From NCBI GenBank assembly GCA_034440635.1, contig JAOTON010000324.1:1-64000 (forward strand): a stretch of DNA of 64,000 nt, written 5' to 3'. Every line of letters starts with the position of its first letter. The first letter of the stretch is position 1. This stretch comes from Lepas anatifera (lineage: Eukaryota; Arthropoda; Thecostraca; Lepadidae). Below are positions 1 through 13,900 of this stretch, piece after piece. Position numbers and translations under genes: made by a program. Under the pieces are notes generated by a model. That model worked only from the letters and a program-made list of their open reading frames with translations. It made no database searches and had not been told where the DNA came from.

Positions 1-2294
1 TCTGAAAAATGGAAAATCTCCCCCATACTGTTTGCAGTTGACGCGAAGATCACCCATAATGAAGCCGCGCTTCCCGCTTTTAAAATACCAGGAGGGTCTT
101 CAAACTTGTAGTAGATGTAAGGCAATGATCTTCTAACGCAACAGGGACAACAAGGTATTGAACTCCAAGAAGAAAATGTTCGTAAGAAGCTTGAATCTTT
201 TCTGTTATTATTCTTCTTCTCTCCTTTTCATGCACATCCGAAGAAGCCCTTAGGATATCGCGTCACCCTTGTAGCAAGCGCGCCACTTTGCTGCTAGTTG
301 AAAATTGAAAGTTTTGAGGCCCGTAGAATATAATCGGGAAACCAAATTGTCAATTTTGCCCATTTAAACGATTTCAATACAATAAAATATTACTTAAGTT
401 TATGTTTTGAAATAAATACCAATTTTTTAGTAAACTTTTGCGCTGAATAATTTCAAACACCTGCCTTTAATTAATCAGTGGAGTTTCTACTACTACGGTT
501 TATTCATTTCTACGGTTAAATATTGAAGTTGTGTGCGCCGCCGACGGTTCTTCTTGTTGGAATACTGTGTGATGGTGCTGGCGGCGTGCGTCTATAGTAT
601 CGCCGCTTATTATTTGTGCCGGTGACTGCGCGTCAGTATTGGATTATTTGTTATAATATAGTATAGCTAATGTATTAAAAAACTTCAATGTGATCCTGCA
701 GAGGACACCTCACCTCTTCAAGCACCTTTCTTTTCCTGCCACTTTGAATACATTCCTGTCAGATTTTGCCACTACACACAGCACATACTTCAATAAAACC
801 TGAAAATTGCAGATGATAGCCATTAATTTCTGGCTTAAATCTGTTCATCTATATTCCATATCAATGTCACCAAACGCACTCATTAAAAATATTCCAAAAT
901 TTAGTCTCAGAGAAGGCAGCAGTCATAGATGTTGAAGTCAAATTGGACAACTTCCACTTTGTCATAGCAGGGGGCACAAGGCTGTGGATAAATTATGGCA
1001 TATCATTGAAAAATTTGAGAAGCTTCTTTCTTCCCTGACACCCTCAAAGTCTGCACATGCTGGGAGGGTGCTGAGGAGTGGCAGTGACATGGTGGAGTGG
1101 CGGGGGCACATAACGGCCAATGATAGCTACCTAGTGATTTGGGACCATACATATTTTCACACTTATTCACACTAATTCATAAAAAATCGGTTCAATTCCA
1201 TCCAGTTATTTCCAATGACTGGATTTTCAATTTCCAATGACTGCCTGAACAATCACCAACTTATGGGTGTATTTTATGTTTTTCCTCTACTTTTATTGTT
1301 CCTTTTCCCTGTCTTTTTTTATGAGAAAAATCACTGGTACATGCTCAGCTCAACCAGTTGAAACTGTACATGTTTATTATTGGCAATCACAAGTAACAAG
1401 CAAAATTATGCTGCAAAATGATGAATGCATCACTTTTGGTCATGTTATACTGTACAGAGCAAGTGCTTATAGAGTGGATCAGCCAAAAATTTTAATGGAA
1501 ACATCATGCTGTTCTGTCTCTGGTACCAACTTTAACAGGTTTCCTGTTCCTGTCAGCACTCCTTGTAGTCTCATCTCTTGTCAACTGTTGTTAATGCTTG
1601 TGCCTATGTGTGAGAGTTTTGATCTGCTTTCTGTGTGAGAATATCTGTGAATGGCCTTAATGGACCCCACAGTGTTGGTAGATGTTAGGCAGTTAGTGTC
1701 CAGTTTCTATTGGCGAGTGGCAAGTAAGATATGACTGAGGATCAGGTTACAATGATCATGTTTTTGATAAAACTTGAGTTTGGATAAGGATAGAGCTGTA
1801 AGAGATCAAAAGGTTTTCAATCTTAACTTGGTTTACAATTCTGGCCTACCAATGATGTTTTGCTTCACTGTTTTATTTTCTGTTCACCCAAATTTGTCAA
1901 GAAAGCTTTACTCTCTACTGTCTACTTTCCTTTACCTTAGGTATGCACTGTGAGGGAACTACTGGCCATCATGCTACCAAATATGTCCAGATCTTGGTTG
2001 ACGATGTCATAGATTAATAATAAAGAAATATGTATGCTAAGTGCCATTTACATAGCACTATGGTACAATTCAGGCCAATGTCCTTGGAAAATGAACTTGA
2101 CAACTTCATAATGTATGCTGATTGTCAATGTGATCCTGATCGTGTTGGGACTATGCAAACTAAGTTATAATAATCTTTGGGCTGCTTTTTTTAGATGAAC
2201 ACATCAAAGTGAAATTCAAGCATAGCATTGAACTGTGACATTACTCTTTGTGTTGCTCTTTATTGACATATTAAAGCTATCCTTGGTGCAAGCC
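1..2294. other. AT-rich 5' flank of EMC1, no recognised gene
   Basis: This stretch is clearly more AT-rich than the exons downstream. Its open frames, including 1267-1638, show no codon bias or family motif that I recognise. AATAAA-like hexamers occur (for example near 377 and 785), so part of it could be the 3' UTR of an upstream gene, or EMC1 5' UTR and promoter close to 2295. I see no tRNA, no clear TATA box and no transposon ends. Confidence 0.5.
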
Positions 2295-2383
2295 ATGTCT
2301 TTACCCTGGCTGATTCTTGTCACTTTTGGCCTGTTTGGTCAAGCCCATTGTTTATATGAAGACCAGGCTGGAAAATTTGATTG
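2295..2383 (+). CDS. EMC1: EMC1 exon 1: start codon and signal peptide
   Basis: The ATG at 2295 has a purine at -3. It opens 29 codons: a hydrophobic core (residues 4-15) ending AHC, then mature [13 protein letters not shown]1 proteins conserve Y-E-D-Q-x-G-K-F-D-W at this place, which fixes both start and frame. The exon ends after TG of the Trp codon at the donor GTGAGT (2384), phase 2. The ordinary ORF threshold misses it because it is so short. Confidence 0.9.
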
Positions 2384-5300
2384 GTGAGTACTGGAAGCAG
2401 TGTGAGTATGTGATCCATGTCTGGAATAATATTGAAGAATAAGGCCATAATCCTTACCGAGTCAGTGGTCTAAGCTAGTCCTGGGGCCTTTTCGTGGACA
2501 ATATTTTTTCAAGTTTTTTTTTTTGGTTCTGAGACATAACATCTCTTGGTTCTTCATACCGTTTTACAGGGTGAGGTAACTCTTTTTAGACATTCGGGAA
2601 AATGTGCATGAATCTCTGTACAATACTGGTATTAGTTTCCCTAAATACATTATTGTCTGAATATAATCTAACACAAAATATAGTCATTATAACAGATTCA
2701 ACATACATGATTGTTTCTGTTAATCTGTCTGTCATTCAATATTTTTATTCTCATCATGTATTTTTTTCAACATGCTTACACAACTGTCATGAAGTCCAGA
2801 AACCTAGTGATCTTCCACTCCGACGTTCCAGTATATACTCGTCTTTCACCCTCCCCCTGCTGTTACAGGCGACACCAGATGGTAGGGCGGCCGTTGCGCG
2901 TGCTCTGGGACAGCTCGGGTGGCGTCAGGGGGCGCCTTCTGGTCGGCACGGAAGAGAACGTGTTGGCGGCCCTCGAACCGCGCTCAGGTACTGAAGTGGA
3001 GGAACCCTGACGCAATACCTACTGTCTCCTACCAGTTTGCCTATGGCTGGTGAATACCAGACTTGCACAGCTTTGAAGCATTTGGCATTGTAGACGTTTG
3101 CCGGCGATTTTCAACTTCCTCACCTGAGCAAAGCTGATGGATGAAATGTTGACTGGGCTCAGAAAGATCGATGTTGGGTTTCACATGTGTCCGAACTCAC
3201 CCACTGCACACCATTCTTAACAGGGCTGGCTGAGTGTACTAAAACAGGTGATTAAAGGGAATGTGGCACCTTTATAACGCGATTTTAACTGAGATAGCCA
3301 AGTTGTAAAGCATGCCGGAAAAACCCGGTAATCTACAAATCATTTGTCTTGGGACTCAAAATTTCCATAGAGGAAATCTAAAAACTACCTGAAATGTACC
3401 CTACATGTACCCTTAGCAGCAGGCTACAGTTGTCATGGCTGTTAGTGTGACGACATATGCTGACGTCACAGTGTGTATCAGCCAATCGAAGTCCTTGAAG
3501 CGTATTTGTGTATTAAGAGTTGATGAGCAACAGGGCAAGCCCCAGTGACAGCTCAAGTTCAGATGGTAAAACACTCATGTTACAATACAGTAATATGATA
3601 CAATAATACCAATACCATACAATACAATATACCATATTGAATATGGTAGTGGTTGCCAGATCATGGCACCATCCGCAGGCAGATATTTACTTATTTATTT
3701 CCTTAGCAGGAGCAGGTATTTAGAAATTGAAAATATTGAGCTTATTGTACATTTTCTGAGGAATCATGGACGTTTTCATGATTTTTGGCCAAAAGTACTC
3801 ATAATTACTCTAAATTCCAGGATTCGACCAAGGTGCCACACTCCCTTTAAGTTCGTTGTAACCTTCATAGTTACAATTAATATTTTAGTGATCAAGTACT
3901 GTGGAAGACCATGGCCGGACGGATAGAATGACAGAACTGGTCATGTATTGAAGATATGCAAAGTATGACCCTAACTTACCCTATTGTATGTGTACCGGGG
4001 TGTGCTACCTCGTTTGTGCCTTGAATCACCAGTGCGATGGTGTTTCCTGCATTCCCTCTCTATCGCCAGGGGGCGCTGCTGTGGCGGCGAATGTAGCCTC
4101 TCCCGAGTCTGGCAGACTGGCTGCTGTGGTACCCTCTACTGTGACTGCTGTGCTGTTGTTGTGTAGCCTCTCTCGAGTCTGGCAGACTCACTGCTGTGGT
4201 ACCCTCTACTGTGATTGCTGTGTTGTTGCTGTGGCACTTAATGTGAGCCTCTGCCGTCTCTGGTTGACTGGCTGCTGTGGGTAACGGTGTATGTAGCCTC
4301 TGCCTGGCCGGTCGACTCGTTGCTGTGGTGGTGTATGTAGCCTCTACCGTGACCGTTTTTGCCGCTGCTGTTTGTACTGGGCGTGTATAACGTCTGCTGT
4401 GTGAGCAGGCTCGCTGCTGTGGCGCCGCGTGCTGGAGCGGGGTGACGGGGGTCGGCTGCACCTGCTGACCTCACGTGACGACGGCACGGCGGCCACCTTT
4501 CTCTGGCGCTAACCTGCTGCGCCGGTGGAACCCCAGCTCAGGCTTACTGGTCTCGGAGACCGCGCTCGATATCGCTCCCCCGAGAGGTCAGCACGATGTA
4601 GATCACTCACAGGTGCCATGTCTGCTCGATAGGGCAGCTGGATGCTCAGGTTATTGGCTACACAAGACATACTGAATCATGTTTTTTTTGTCTCACATTG
4701 ACTGCAAATGTTTGTGTTTGGCATTAAAATTAACTCCTTCAATTGAACCTCTTCGCCTACCAGTCCAGTTCCCACTATGCTAACTTTGTGATACCATTTC
4801 TCGCCAGCCCTGTGGATATTTTTGTGCTGGACGCCGGCAATGATCAGCTGTTGGTGCTGCACGTCTCCGCATCTACCGTAGTACACACAGTTGCCATGGA
4901 TACGGATGACGTCACCACAGCCCACATCAGCACTCCCTGGGCGCCTGCCGCCAGGTTAGTTGGAGTGATAACATTTGCATATCGTCATAGAAGTCGTCAT
5001 ATCGTCTTAGAAGGCGATGTGGTATCGTCAGTTGTTTTGCTATTTTTGTGTAACCGTAGGTAATATGACTGCCATGTTCTGGCAGAGGCAGGCCAAGAAT
5101 TTGAAGGAAATAGTGTTGAATATGAGGCAATGTTTTGAGATGACATTTATTTTCATTCGCCTCATACATCTATGGGAAAAGAAAAAGGAAAAAAAAAAAA
5201 TAAAAATTAAAATGGGGTTTTTCCCCCCAACCTTTTTGCGGGGCATTTTTTCCCTTTTTTTTTTCTTCTCCGCGCGGGATTTTGGGCCGGGCGGGGGGAG

Positions 5301-5401
5301 AGGAGAGTGGGGGGGGGGGTTTAAAAAATTACAAACACTTTCAACTTTTTCTTGTGGTTGGGGGGGTGGGGGGTTAATTTAATTAAAAAAAATAAAAAAA
5401 G

Positions 5402-5463
<62 letters not shown>

Positions 5464-5677
5464 TATTAAATTAGTATAGGAAAAAAAAAAGAAAAAAAAA
5501 AAAAAGGAAAAAGAAATTTTCAACTCTTCTTCTTCTTCCTTTTTTTTTTTTTTAGATATGTGGGGGTGGGGGTGGGGGTGGGGGGTTGGGTTTGTGTGTT
5601 TGGGGGGTGGGGGGGGGTGTGGGGGGGGGGAGGAGGGGAAAACCCCACCCTATTCCCCCCCTCATCCTTAAAAAAAA

Positions 5678-5711
<34 letters not shown>

Positions 5712-7811
5712 GAGCCCCCCCAAGGAATCTCCCCCCTTATTTCCCCCCTCCCCTCCTTCTCCTTACCTTTTCCTTCCTTTTTTTTATCTTTTTTTTTTTA
5801 ATAAAGGGTTGGAAGAAAAAACCCCAAAAGGGGAAGAAAAGGGGGCGGAAAAAAAAAAAAACCATTAACGCACAGGATGTCTGTATATTCCTTGCCATCG
5901 CCTTGTCATGCACAGGAAGAAATGGCTCCAGTAATTTTTCAATAAGATATGTCGCTTTCTTTTTCCATAATTCTGACATAGTGCTGGTGCTAACGTTCGT
6001 GTTATTGTCATTGGAGACTGTAACAAGAAACCTCAGTTTTTGGCAAACATCTTCGGAAGACTGTGATCCCTTCCTATTTCCGGAAGTTAATCGCATCTTA
6101 AGTGGTCACGACAAAAATAATGAGGCACATGCCGACATTTGTTGTGGTTTTCAGCTGCGTCGCGGGTGAGAAGGCCCTCCTGTGTTGGGATGCACAGGCC
6201 GTCTACACTCTCTCCACCTCCTCCCCGGCGCTGTTCTCCTCCCAGCCTCTGCCTGCTGTCCTCTCAGCAAATCAGAAGCCGCGACTACAGCACCTGGGCG
6301 CTGACATGTTCTCGGTGACGTCAGCAACTGGCGACCGCCTGTCGGTGGTCCGCACAACTCCCAGTTTTCAGGTCGTCCGAGAGATGGCAGCAGACTTTGC
6401 TTGTTTGTCAACAGTTGGCGGAGAGCAAGTGCTGTACGGTGGGAAGAACGTGCGATCTCCGGATGATGTGGTGAGTATGTAAAAAATATAATGATTCTTT
6501 TCTGATATAAAGTGAATGGTGAGGCTCATGGTTTCGGACCAGCTCTCTTGGTCCCTCTTCCAGCTCCTTCCCACTTTAGTGCTAGTTCCTTAAAGAACTT
6601 GTGTTTGTGCTCTATTGACTAAGCCGCTGATCTAATGGTCACAAATTTTCTTGCTGATATTGTATTAAACCTCCTTCGTGGTGCCTGACAAAAGTCAGCC
6701 TCGTAGTTCGCATTGCCTGCATCAGCAATGCTCATGATCTATGCTTTACTAGCGCCATCTAGTGTAATACTCTCGCGCCCCAGCCCAGTACCACCGTGTC
6801 ACCCTCCCTCGGCAGTCTGTCGAGCTGCAGGCCCTGGCCTTGGCGGGTCGGGGCGCGCCCTCCGGCGCCCCCTCCGGGCATGTGTCGCTCTCCCTCCGTC
6901 ACGGAGCTGTCTCTGGATGTCACGTGGCAGCGGCCCCGCCCACCGGTCACGCTCTCCTGATAGGAGACGACGACGCCGTCACCATGGCAACCGTACCAGG
7001 TGAGAGGCGACCACAGAAAATGGAACTTAAACACGCTTGTGTTTTGAAGTTCAGGGAAGTCCTATTAGAGGTAGGGTGTCATTTGTACTACTAAACAGGG
7101 TTGACTAGGAAAGGTGGATGGCTAGGAAGCTAAAATAGCTAGAAAGCTACCTTAGGTGGGTGTATTCTTTCCCTTTCTCCACAAGTTCTCTTACTTTGCA
7201 GGACCTGATGCCATTCCTTTGTTAAACGCCTGTGCGTACTATACTTGCAATGTGGGAGATCTGCTACTGCGCTGCGGTTCAAACAGTCACACCTGTGTCC
7301 GTTTCTCAGGGAGTAGAGGTCCATGGGGTCTGGTTGGAGCAGGCTGAGGAAGGTCACGGATGTTGTACTGTCGTTTAGGTGTTCGCGATGTCATTTGTTG
7401 TTCTGAATGCTGTACTATGGGACAGAACATATTTGACGATCAATGGCTTGGCGCTTGTGATGAAATGGGACGAGGCCGGAACACGCTACCGATGTGCAAC
7501 ATTTTCGCCTTTAGGGCGTCCCTCTGTTTACACCACCTCGCCTGGTGACGTCACACGCCAGCGCCCGTTCGACAGGCTCGGTGGTGTGGACGCGGGAGGA
7601 GGCGCTGGCCCACGTCCTGGCTGTGGAGGTGGTGGACCTGCCCATGTCGGCCGGAGATGTCAGCATCGAGGAAGAGTTCGACCCCGATGGTAAAGGGTGT
7701 TAGTAGCTGGTGGTCCTTCAAACTATGCATGGGAGTGATTCTAGGACTTAGCGGTCATTTAGTCTTTCTAAGGACTTCTGTGTTGTGAAAATATTCGTTC
7801 TCTCTCTCTCT

Positions 7812-7855
<44 letters not shown>

Positions 7856-7913
7856 CTTTCTTCTTCTCTTCTCTCTTCTCTCTTTTCTTTTTTTTTGTCT
7901 CTCTGTCTCTCTG

Positions 7914-7981
<68 letters not shown>

Positions 7982-10900
7982 GAGGTAATCTATTTTACAG
8001 CAAGTGGGATGTCTGTAGCCGCAATTTCAGGGACTATTACTTAGCGTATTTTATCGTCATGTGAAGTGAACCTATTTCGAAAAACCTGCAGTTTTAATTC
8101 GATTATAAATTACTACTCGTATCCAGAACAGGACGTGTGTGAGGAAAATTTTTCACTAGGTTGGGGTTTTCTCTCTCTGTGTGTGACCCACCGCCCCGCC
8201 CTGCCGGCAGCCGGGCCTCTGGCCGCCTTCCTGCGCCGCGTGACGTCACAGCAGACTCAGCTGACGTCACTGGTGCGGTCTGTGCTGACTGGAGAGGCGC
8301 TGACAGGACCTGCCGCCGTCACCCACCTCACCCGCGACCGCTTCAACCTGCACAAGATGCTGGTGGTGGTGACCGCGGCCGGAAAGGTGGGTCCTGTTGG
8401 GGTGTTTTTAGGGAGGGGACCTGACCTGACGTGGACAGGAGGGGGAGGGCTGGCGCTAGAAACCAAAACTGAATGCCTGGATTGAGCCGTATCAGACCAG
8501 TAAAATTACACGTGGTTTGGGAATGTCATTTACCTTGCTAGCGCGAGAAAATTATTTTTTATTATTAACTTTGAAAAGGGTCTATAACTCGTTGATCGGT
8601 AAACATTTTTAGAGTGATGGGTCGCCCTTCCCCTCCCCCTTCCAGTTTCGACGCCCCTGTGTGTGGGTCGAGTTGGGCTGTGGAAAGCGGCTCTAGCTTG
8701 GGCCGCGACTGGTGGTGGCTTTGCAGAACTGAGGTACCGCTGGTCAGCTCAGCCCCCTACAGGGCGCCCCTGTGCTCCCACCGGACGCACCACCTGTTGG
8801 GAGGCGAATGTGGCTCTGCTGGTGTCGGTTTTCGAGGGCCCTGTCCTGTTTTTTCTGCTCCTGAGAGGGTGTATCCAATATGTCTTGTCCGTTTTATTCA
8901 TTCCTGTCAATACATGCATACGGTTCCGAATCCCGAGAGTCCCGAATGAAGTCTGGATTGGCCACTGTCAGGATTGGTTTTGTGCCCCAGAAATCGTTTA
9001 TTGGCAATTGGGAATTATTGGCACTCTATTGACTGCGTTTTTATGCGGGAGGGCATTGATTTGCTTTCCGCGACATACGTCGAAGGAAAAAACGCGTTCC
9101 CGCACCGGGAATCGAACCCGGGCCTCACGGGTGAGAGCCGTGTATCCTAACCACTAGACCATGCGGGAGATGGTACGTATGGTCAGAAACTGCGTTACAG
9201 ATTGTGTACAGGACCTATCGAAGACATGGGCACCGTCCGACCTGGGGGCCTGTATGGAAGCGACTTCGCGGATTGCCCGGCATCATTCTCCCTTCCGATC
9301 CTTTTTAACCTACCGTGTTCGCCTGTTGTGCTGCTATGCAGTCCCCCGTGTCACATGAAACCGCGACTGTGTGTATACACTGTCCCGCCTTGCACGAAAC
9401 GATGTCAAACCGGGCACCCTAGTTCGCGCCGGTTGAACGGGAGCAGTAGCTGATCAAGGCGAGGGCCAGCTGTGTTTTTGCCGTGACTGCCATGTATTAG
9501 ATGCCGTTATTTAATATGCTAGAGGCCTGTGGGATCTTCGTGATGGGATTTGAACTGAGATGGCAATAGCCGAGGCTGGGATTTCAGATCGGGGAGGGGA
9601 TCCGGACCAATCGTTCCGGCGAAAGAAAGGCAAAAACCTGTCAGGTGTATGGGTATCAAATCCTATCGCGTTGCCCCGATTCTCGCATCTGGGAGACATT
9701 TCAGGGGCTCCATCTACCTTTCAGGGGGGGGGGATTTGGTCGTTTCAGATAGTGTTGAAAGTCAATCGAGGAGACAAATGCCCCCTGGATCCACCTATGG
9801 TAGCCATGCAGTAGATCATGCCGATACACCACTTGGCCGATGTTTCGTTTGGCCCAGAACTGTCTGTTCGCGGGAAAAAGGTAGAAATTCACCCCTTGTC
9901 GACCCCGTCCTCCCCTGGTGGTCGCGTGGTATCAGGCCACCATTCGAACCACGGCAACGGGATGTAACGCTCAATTTCCGCTGTGCGGACAAATTATTCT
10001 TGCTTGGACCTCGTTAAAACCCATTTGCGGAAGGAGGCGGGACCGTGCATTACGGGCAGACCCCTCCAAAGCGCTGGAGAGGGGTAAACCATTTTGGCCT
10101 CGCCCCGAAGGCTATAAATTTTTGAAAAAGGTGTTTACACTGAGCTCTGTCGAACAATAAAATCTTGGCTCCCATACCCCTCCGCCCGGAGAGCGATCAT
10201 GTACTTGGAGAGGTAGCTTATACTGGGTCTGTCGAGCAGCCAAATTTGCACGTCCCCCAGGAGAAGAGGCAGACATGGGTTTGGCCCCCAAAACTCGGGT
10301 CTGCGTCCGCCCCTGTTAAAACCTTTGTGCTAGGCGTGACACTTAGTACTGGCGATTACGAACGTTTGCTAAACGTGACTGGTGTTGTCACCACCATCCA
10401 CCGCAGCCAAAATTATATTTTCGAGGCTTGCATGGTGAAGAAAATCCTGTGCTTTTTTGCCATCAGCCCGTGCTAAAGGTAGGTAAGTGTGGGTGGGGGG
10501 GGGGTAAAACTGTGAGCAAGCTTGTGGACAAAATGGGGTAAAATTGTTTCCAAAGTGGTTACAATTTGGGCGCTATATAGCCATGACAGCTGAAACGCCC
10601 TAAAACTCCCGGGATACAATTTGGGTGCTTTGTGAGGGGGGGGCTGATTGGACTGAACCTCAGGAACCGCCCTAGCGTATGTCTACCTCCCCCTCCCGAT
10701 GGTGATGTTTTGGTGGGTTCTGATCAGTTGGTGCGGACCTGCTGCCTTCCCAGTTGTGAAATAAAACAGGACAGGTACAGCTGGATAGAGACTGCAAAGG
10801 TCGTATATAAATATAGACAGGTAATCATAAACAGATACATAAGAAACTGTTATGTTTGTCGTGTTTTTCACTGTTTTGGCTGTTTTACTCCCATGGGTGG

Positions 10901-13900
10901 ATCCATGTTGGACAATTTCACGATGCTTCCCAGGGGTTCGGGTTTTCTTCAATTAAGTCGACTTTCATGTAAAACACGCTGTTTTTTTACGTTTTTACCG
11001 GGAAGACCTTCACCCGCGAGACGTTTCGCGTAGACCCGCCTTGATTACTCCCTGCTTTATGTTCATCTTGGCTGCTGTGAATGGGCGGTATTGTTTCCCG
11101 CTTCTGAAAGATCGCCGTCCCCTCCGGCTCCGCCGCGATGAAATAATGGCCCGCCGGGGACTCCCGTGTTCGGTTTCTAGAACTACAGCGGGTCCGACAT
11201 CCGTTCAGGATGTCAGCTTATTGTGTTGTCGGCGGCGGCGGCGGCTGCGATGACGAATTGGCGTGTGAGGTGTGTCGATAATAGCGGATGTGCGGTGACA
11301 AAGCGGCACGTGCGGCCGACCCTCCCGCCAAATGTGGTGACAGCCAGCGCCGTGGCGGGAAATACGCTCTCGGATGACGAGCTAGAGAGGATGGAATAAC
11401 GCTGGAGAGTACCGCAGAGCTGCTCTGCTCAGGATGCCCCATTCAATAACATCCTGAAATTTTCCCATGATTTAAAAAGTCAGCATATGGTGCAGTAAAT
11501 CCAATTTTGTTGGCCTCGATCGTCCCGATTTCTGTTGCCGCGTATGGTTGAATGCTGACTCATGGATGAGCATTAAGGTAGGGTAGAGATACTTGAAGCG
11601 TGAAGATTGCGGTGATTCCGGGTATAAAAAACCTGAGGGTTATCAGAGCCTTTGGATAGCGGAAGTAGTGTGTCTGTATAAAAACAGCATACTGATGAAT
11701 CATGAGACAAAACAAGTTTTCATCGAAGAATAGTCGTATACAGGGACGCCGGGACTATGTTAATCCTCGAGAGGGGCAGTAGCTGTCAGGTTGGGGGCCA
11801 AACCTACCCCCAGAACTAGTTTTATGTATAAACAACGTGACAATTTACGCAGACTCGAAACTGCTGCCGGAACCGGGATATGCGCTTTGGAAAATTGTGA
11901 CCAAACGATTTGATGGGAGAGAAACGACCGAATTAGTAAAACATATATTTTAAAAATATTAATCGGCGGGCATGCACATTTGGAAGGCGGGGGGCTGCTG
12001 TTGAAGCGGGGAGGGTGCTCCTACTCCTTGACCTCTCTTCCCGCATCTACATATGGCCTTAAAGTATTTAGAACCGCCCCATGATATTTGATAAATGAAT
12101 GGTGAACGAATCGTCTCGAAACGGAAAACATTGGTTACTTACATGTTGACAAGGAAAGCCCGTGCGGTGCACCAGTGTGTGAACAAATATATGTTCTTAC
12201 TTTCAATGAAATGAAAAAAGTCACACACATTACTGGTTCCGCTACGCATGCCTGCGTTAGCATTGGATCTGTCCAGAGTACGACAGCAGTGTGACCTAAT
12301 AATAGCCGTCGGAACCGGGGAGGTGCAGTTTGTTCTCAATTTCTCCCACTATCGGCCTTGCTAGGTTTCAGTGGAGGATTCCAGGGAGGCCAATCCGGAC
12401 ATAGCTTTCCTGCAGCGTCCAAATCGTACCCACTTTTATACGGCTTTGGCTTTCCTTAAATTGTCCCAAACTCTCTCCATGTTTAATTTTGTTCCGATTT
12501 TACCTGGGTCAGTTTGGTCAGCATCCTCGTCTGCAGGCTCTGACACCATCAGTCGAACGATGAAGCGTTTTATTTTTCTTGACCAATAACGATTTCTTAA
12601 AACACGTGATTTCGCCTGACTGAGATTATCTACAAATCCAACAGAACGACGTGCGTCCGAGAGCTCGAGTTCCGAAGTGATAGCTGGGATGACACGCGGA
12701 GGCGATGTTTTCACCGCGTGATTTAGTCAATGAGCGTGTGATATGGAAACATGAGTGTAGCACAATAGTGGCGGGTGCGTGAGACATTAGTGGATTCAGG
12801 AGTTTCGGGGGGGCATCCGGACCATGGGAGGTTACGTTTGAACGGTAAAACCTATCAGATGGGTGCCAAATCCCATTGTAGGGGTGCCGATACTCGCATC
12901 TTGGGGGAGGTGGAAAGTGACATTTCAGGGGGCGCCGTTGACCTTCCTAGGGGGAGGGTGGGCGTGACCATTTCAGGGAGCGCCGAGGCTCGATGGGAGG
13001 ACGGGAGGGGGTGGCTCCTTGCCCCTGAATCCGCCAATGACGTGAGATCGATAGATGCTGCGGCGTCCTTGAATGCTCGATACACGCATACAAGCGACCT
13101 CACTGCGTGCCGGTTTGTGTTGACTGTTGACCACAAGCACGGCGGACTGTTCACCAAAAACACCAAAGCCGGAAATTATATATGCACTCTTAGTGGTTTG
13201 ATGGCTGGCATGCTATTTTATATAATTATATTAGTTTTCTGAGATGCATTACCTGAAAGCCGGACCCTCAAAAAGTGTCAATTAAGCTTTGTAAGATATA
13301 GCCTCGTGGAAGGGTATCTAAAACGGTCCCCACATTTACGTAAAAGTGCGCGAGTGTCTGGCATGATTTTCGAAACTTGTCGCATTATGCTGCACACTGC
13401 ATGTCTAATTCGAACGAATAGTCACAGAGATGTACAGCCATGTGATGCATGTCGCTGAAACTGGACGTTGGTCCCCACTGAGGGCGTGACCTTTCAGCGT
13501 GAGTCACAGGGCAGCAGCCCTGTCGACCAAAGTCGCTTCCTGGACCGCTGAACTGCAGTCTGCAGTGTCACGCCAAGTATCCGTCGCAGATGTATCCGGG
13601 CCTTGCGACATCGCTGGGTATCAGGGACGCATCCAAGGGGAGGGGTGAAGGAGGTGTCCCCCGCCCCCGCTGCCAGTAGAGTCCGCGGAGCTGCCCTCTG
13701 TGGATTTCGGGCGCCCGTTTCTGATTCCGTAGCGCCGTAGACGCTCTTCAAATGCGGAAACTTTGCGGTTCAGGCGCCTTAAAATTTATTTGCGAAGGTG
13801 GGCTGGTCCTTCACAAATTTGCTTCAAGTTATCCCCAGTTTGATTTTTGGAGTCGGAGCCCCACAAAGTCTTCAAGGGACTTGTTACGGAGACCCCGACG

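Noticed and set aside
4060..4474. Minus-strand frames rich in T, S and H over the exon 3 repeat
   Set aside because: They are low-complexity products of the degenerate tandem repeat, overlapping real EMC1 coding on the other strand.
5520..5868. Glycine- and proline-rich frames
   Set aside because: They come from homopolymer sequence that is probably an assembly artefact.
12775..13242. 155-residue plus-strand frame
   Set aside because: It overlaps a dispersed repeat copy and has no family resemblance or codon bias.
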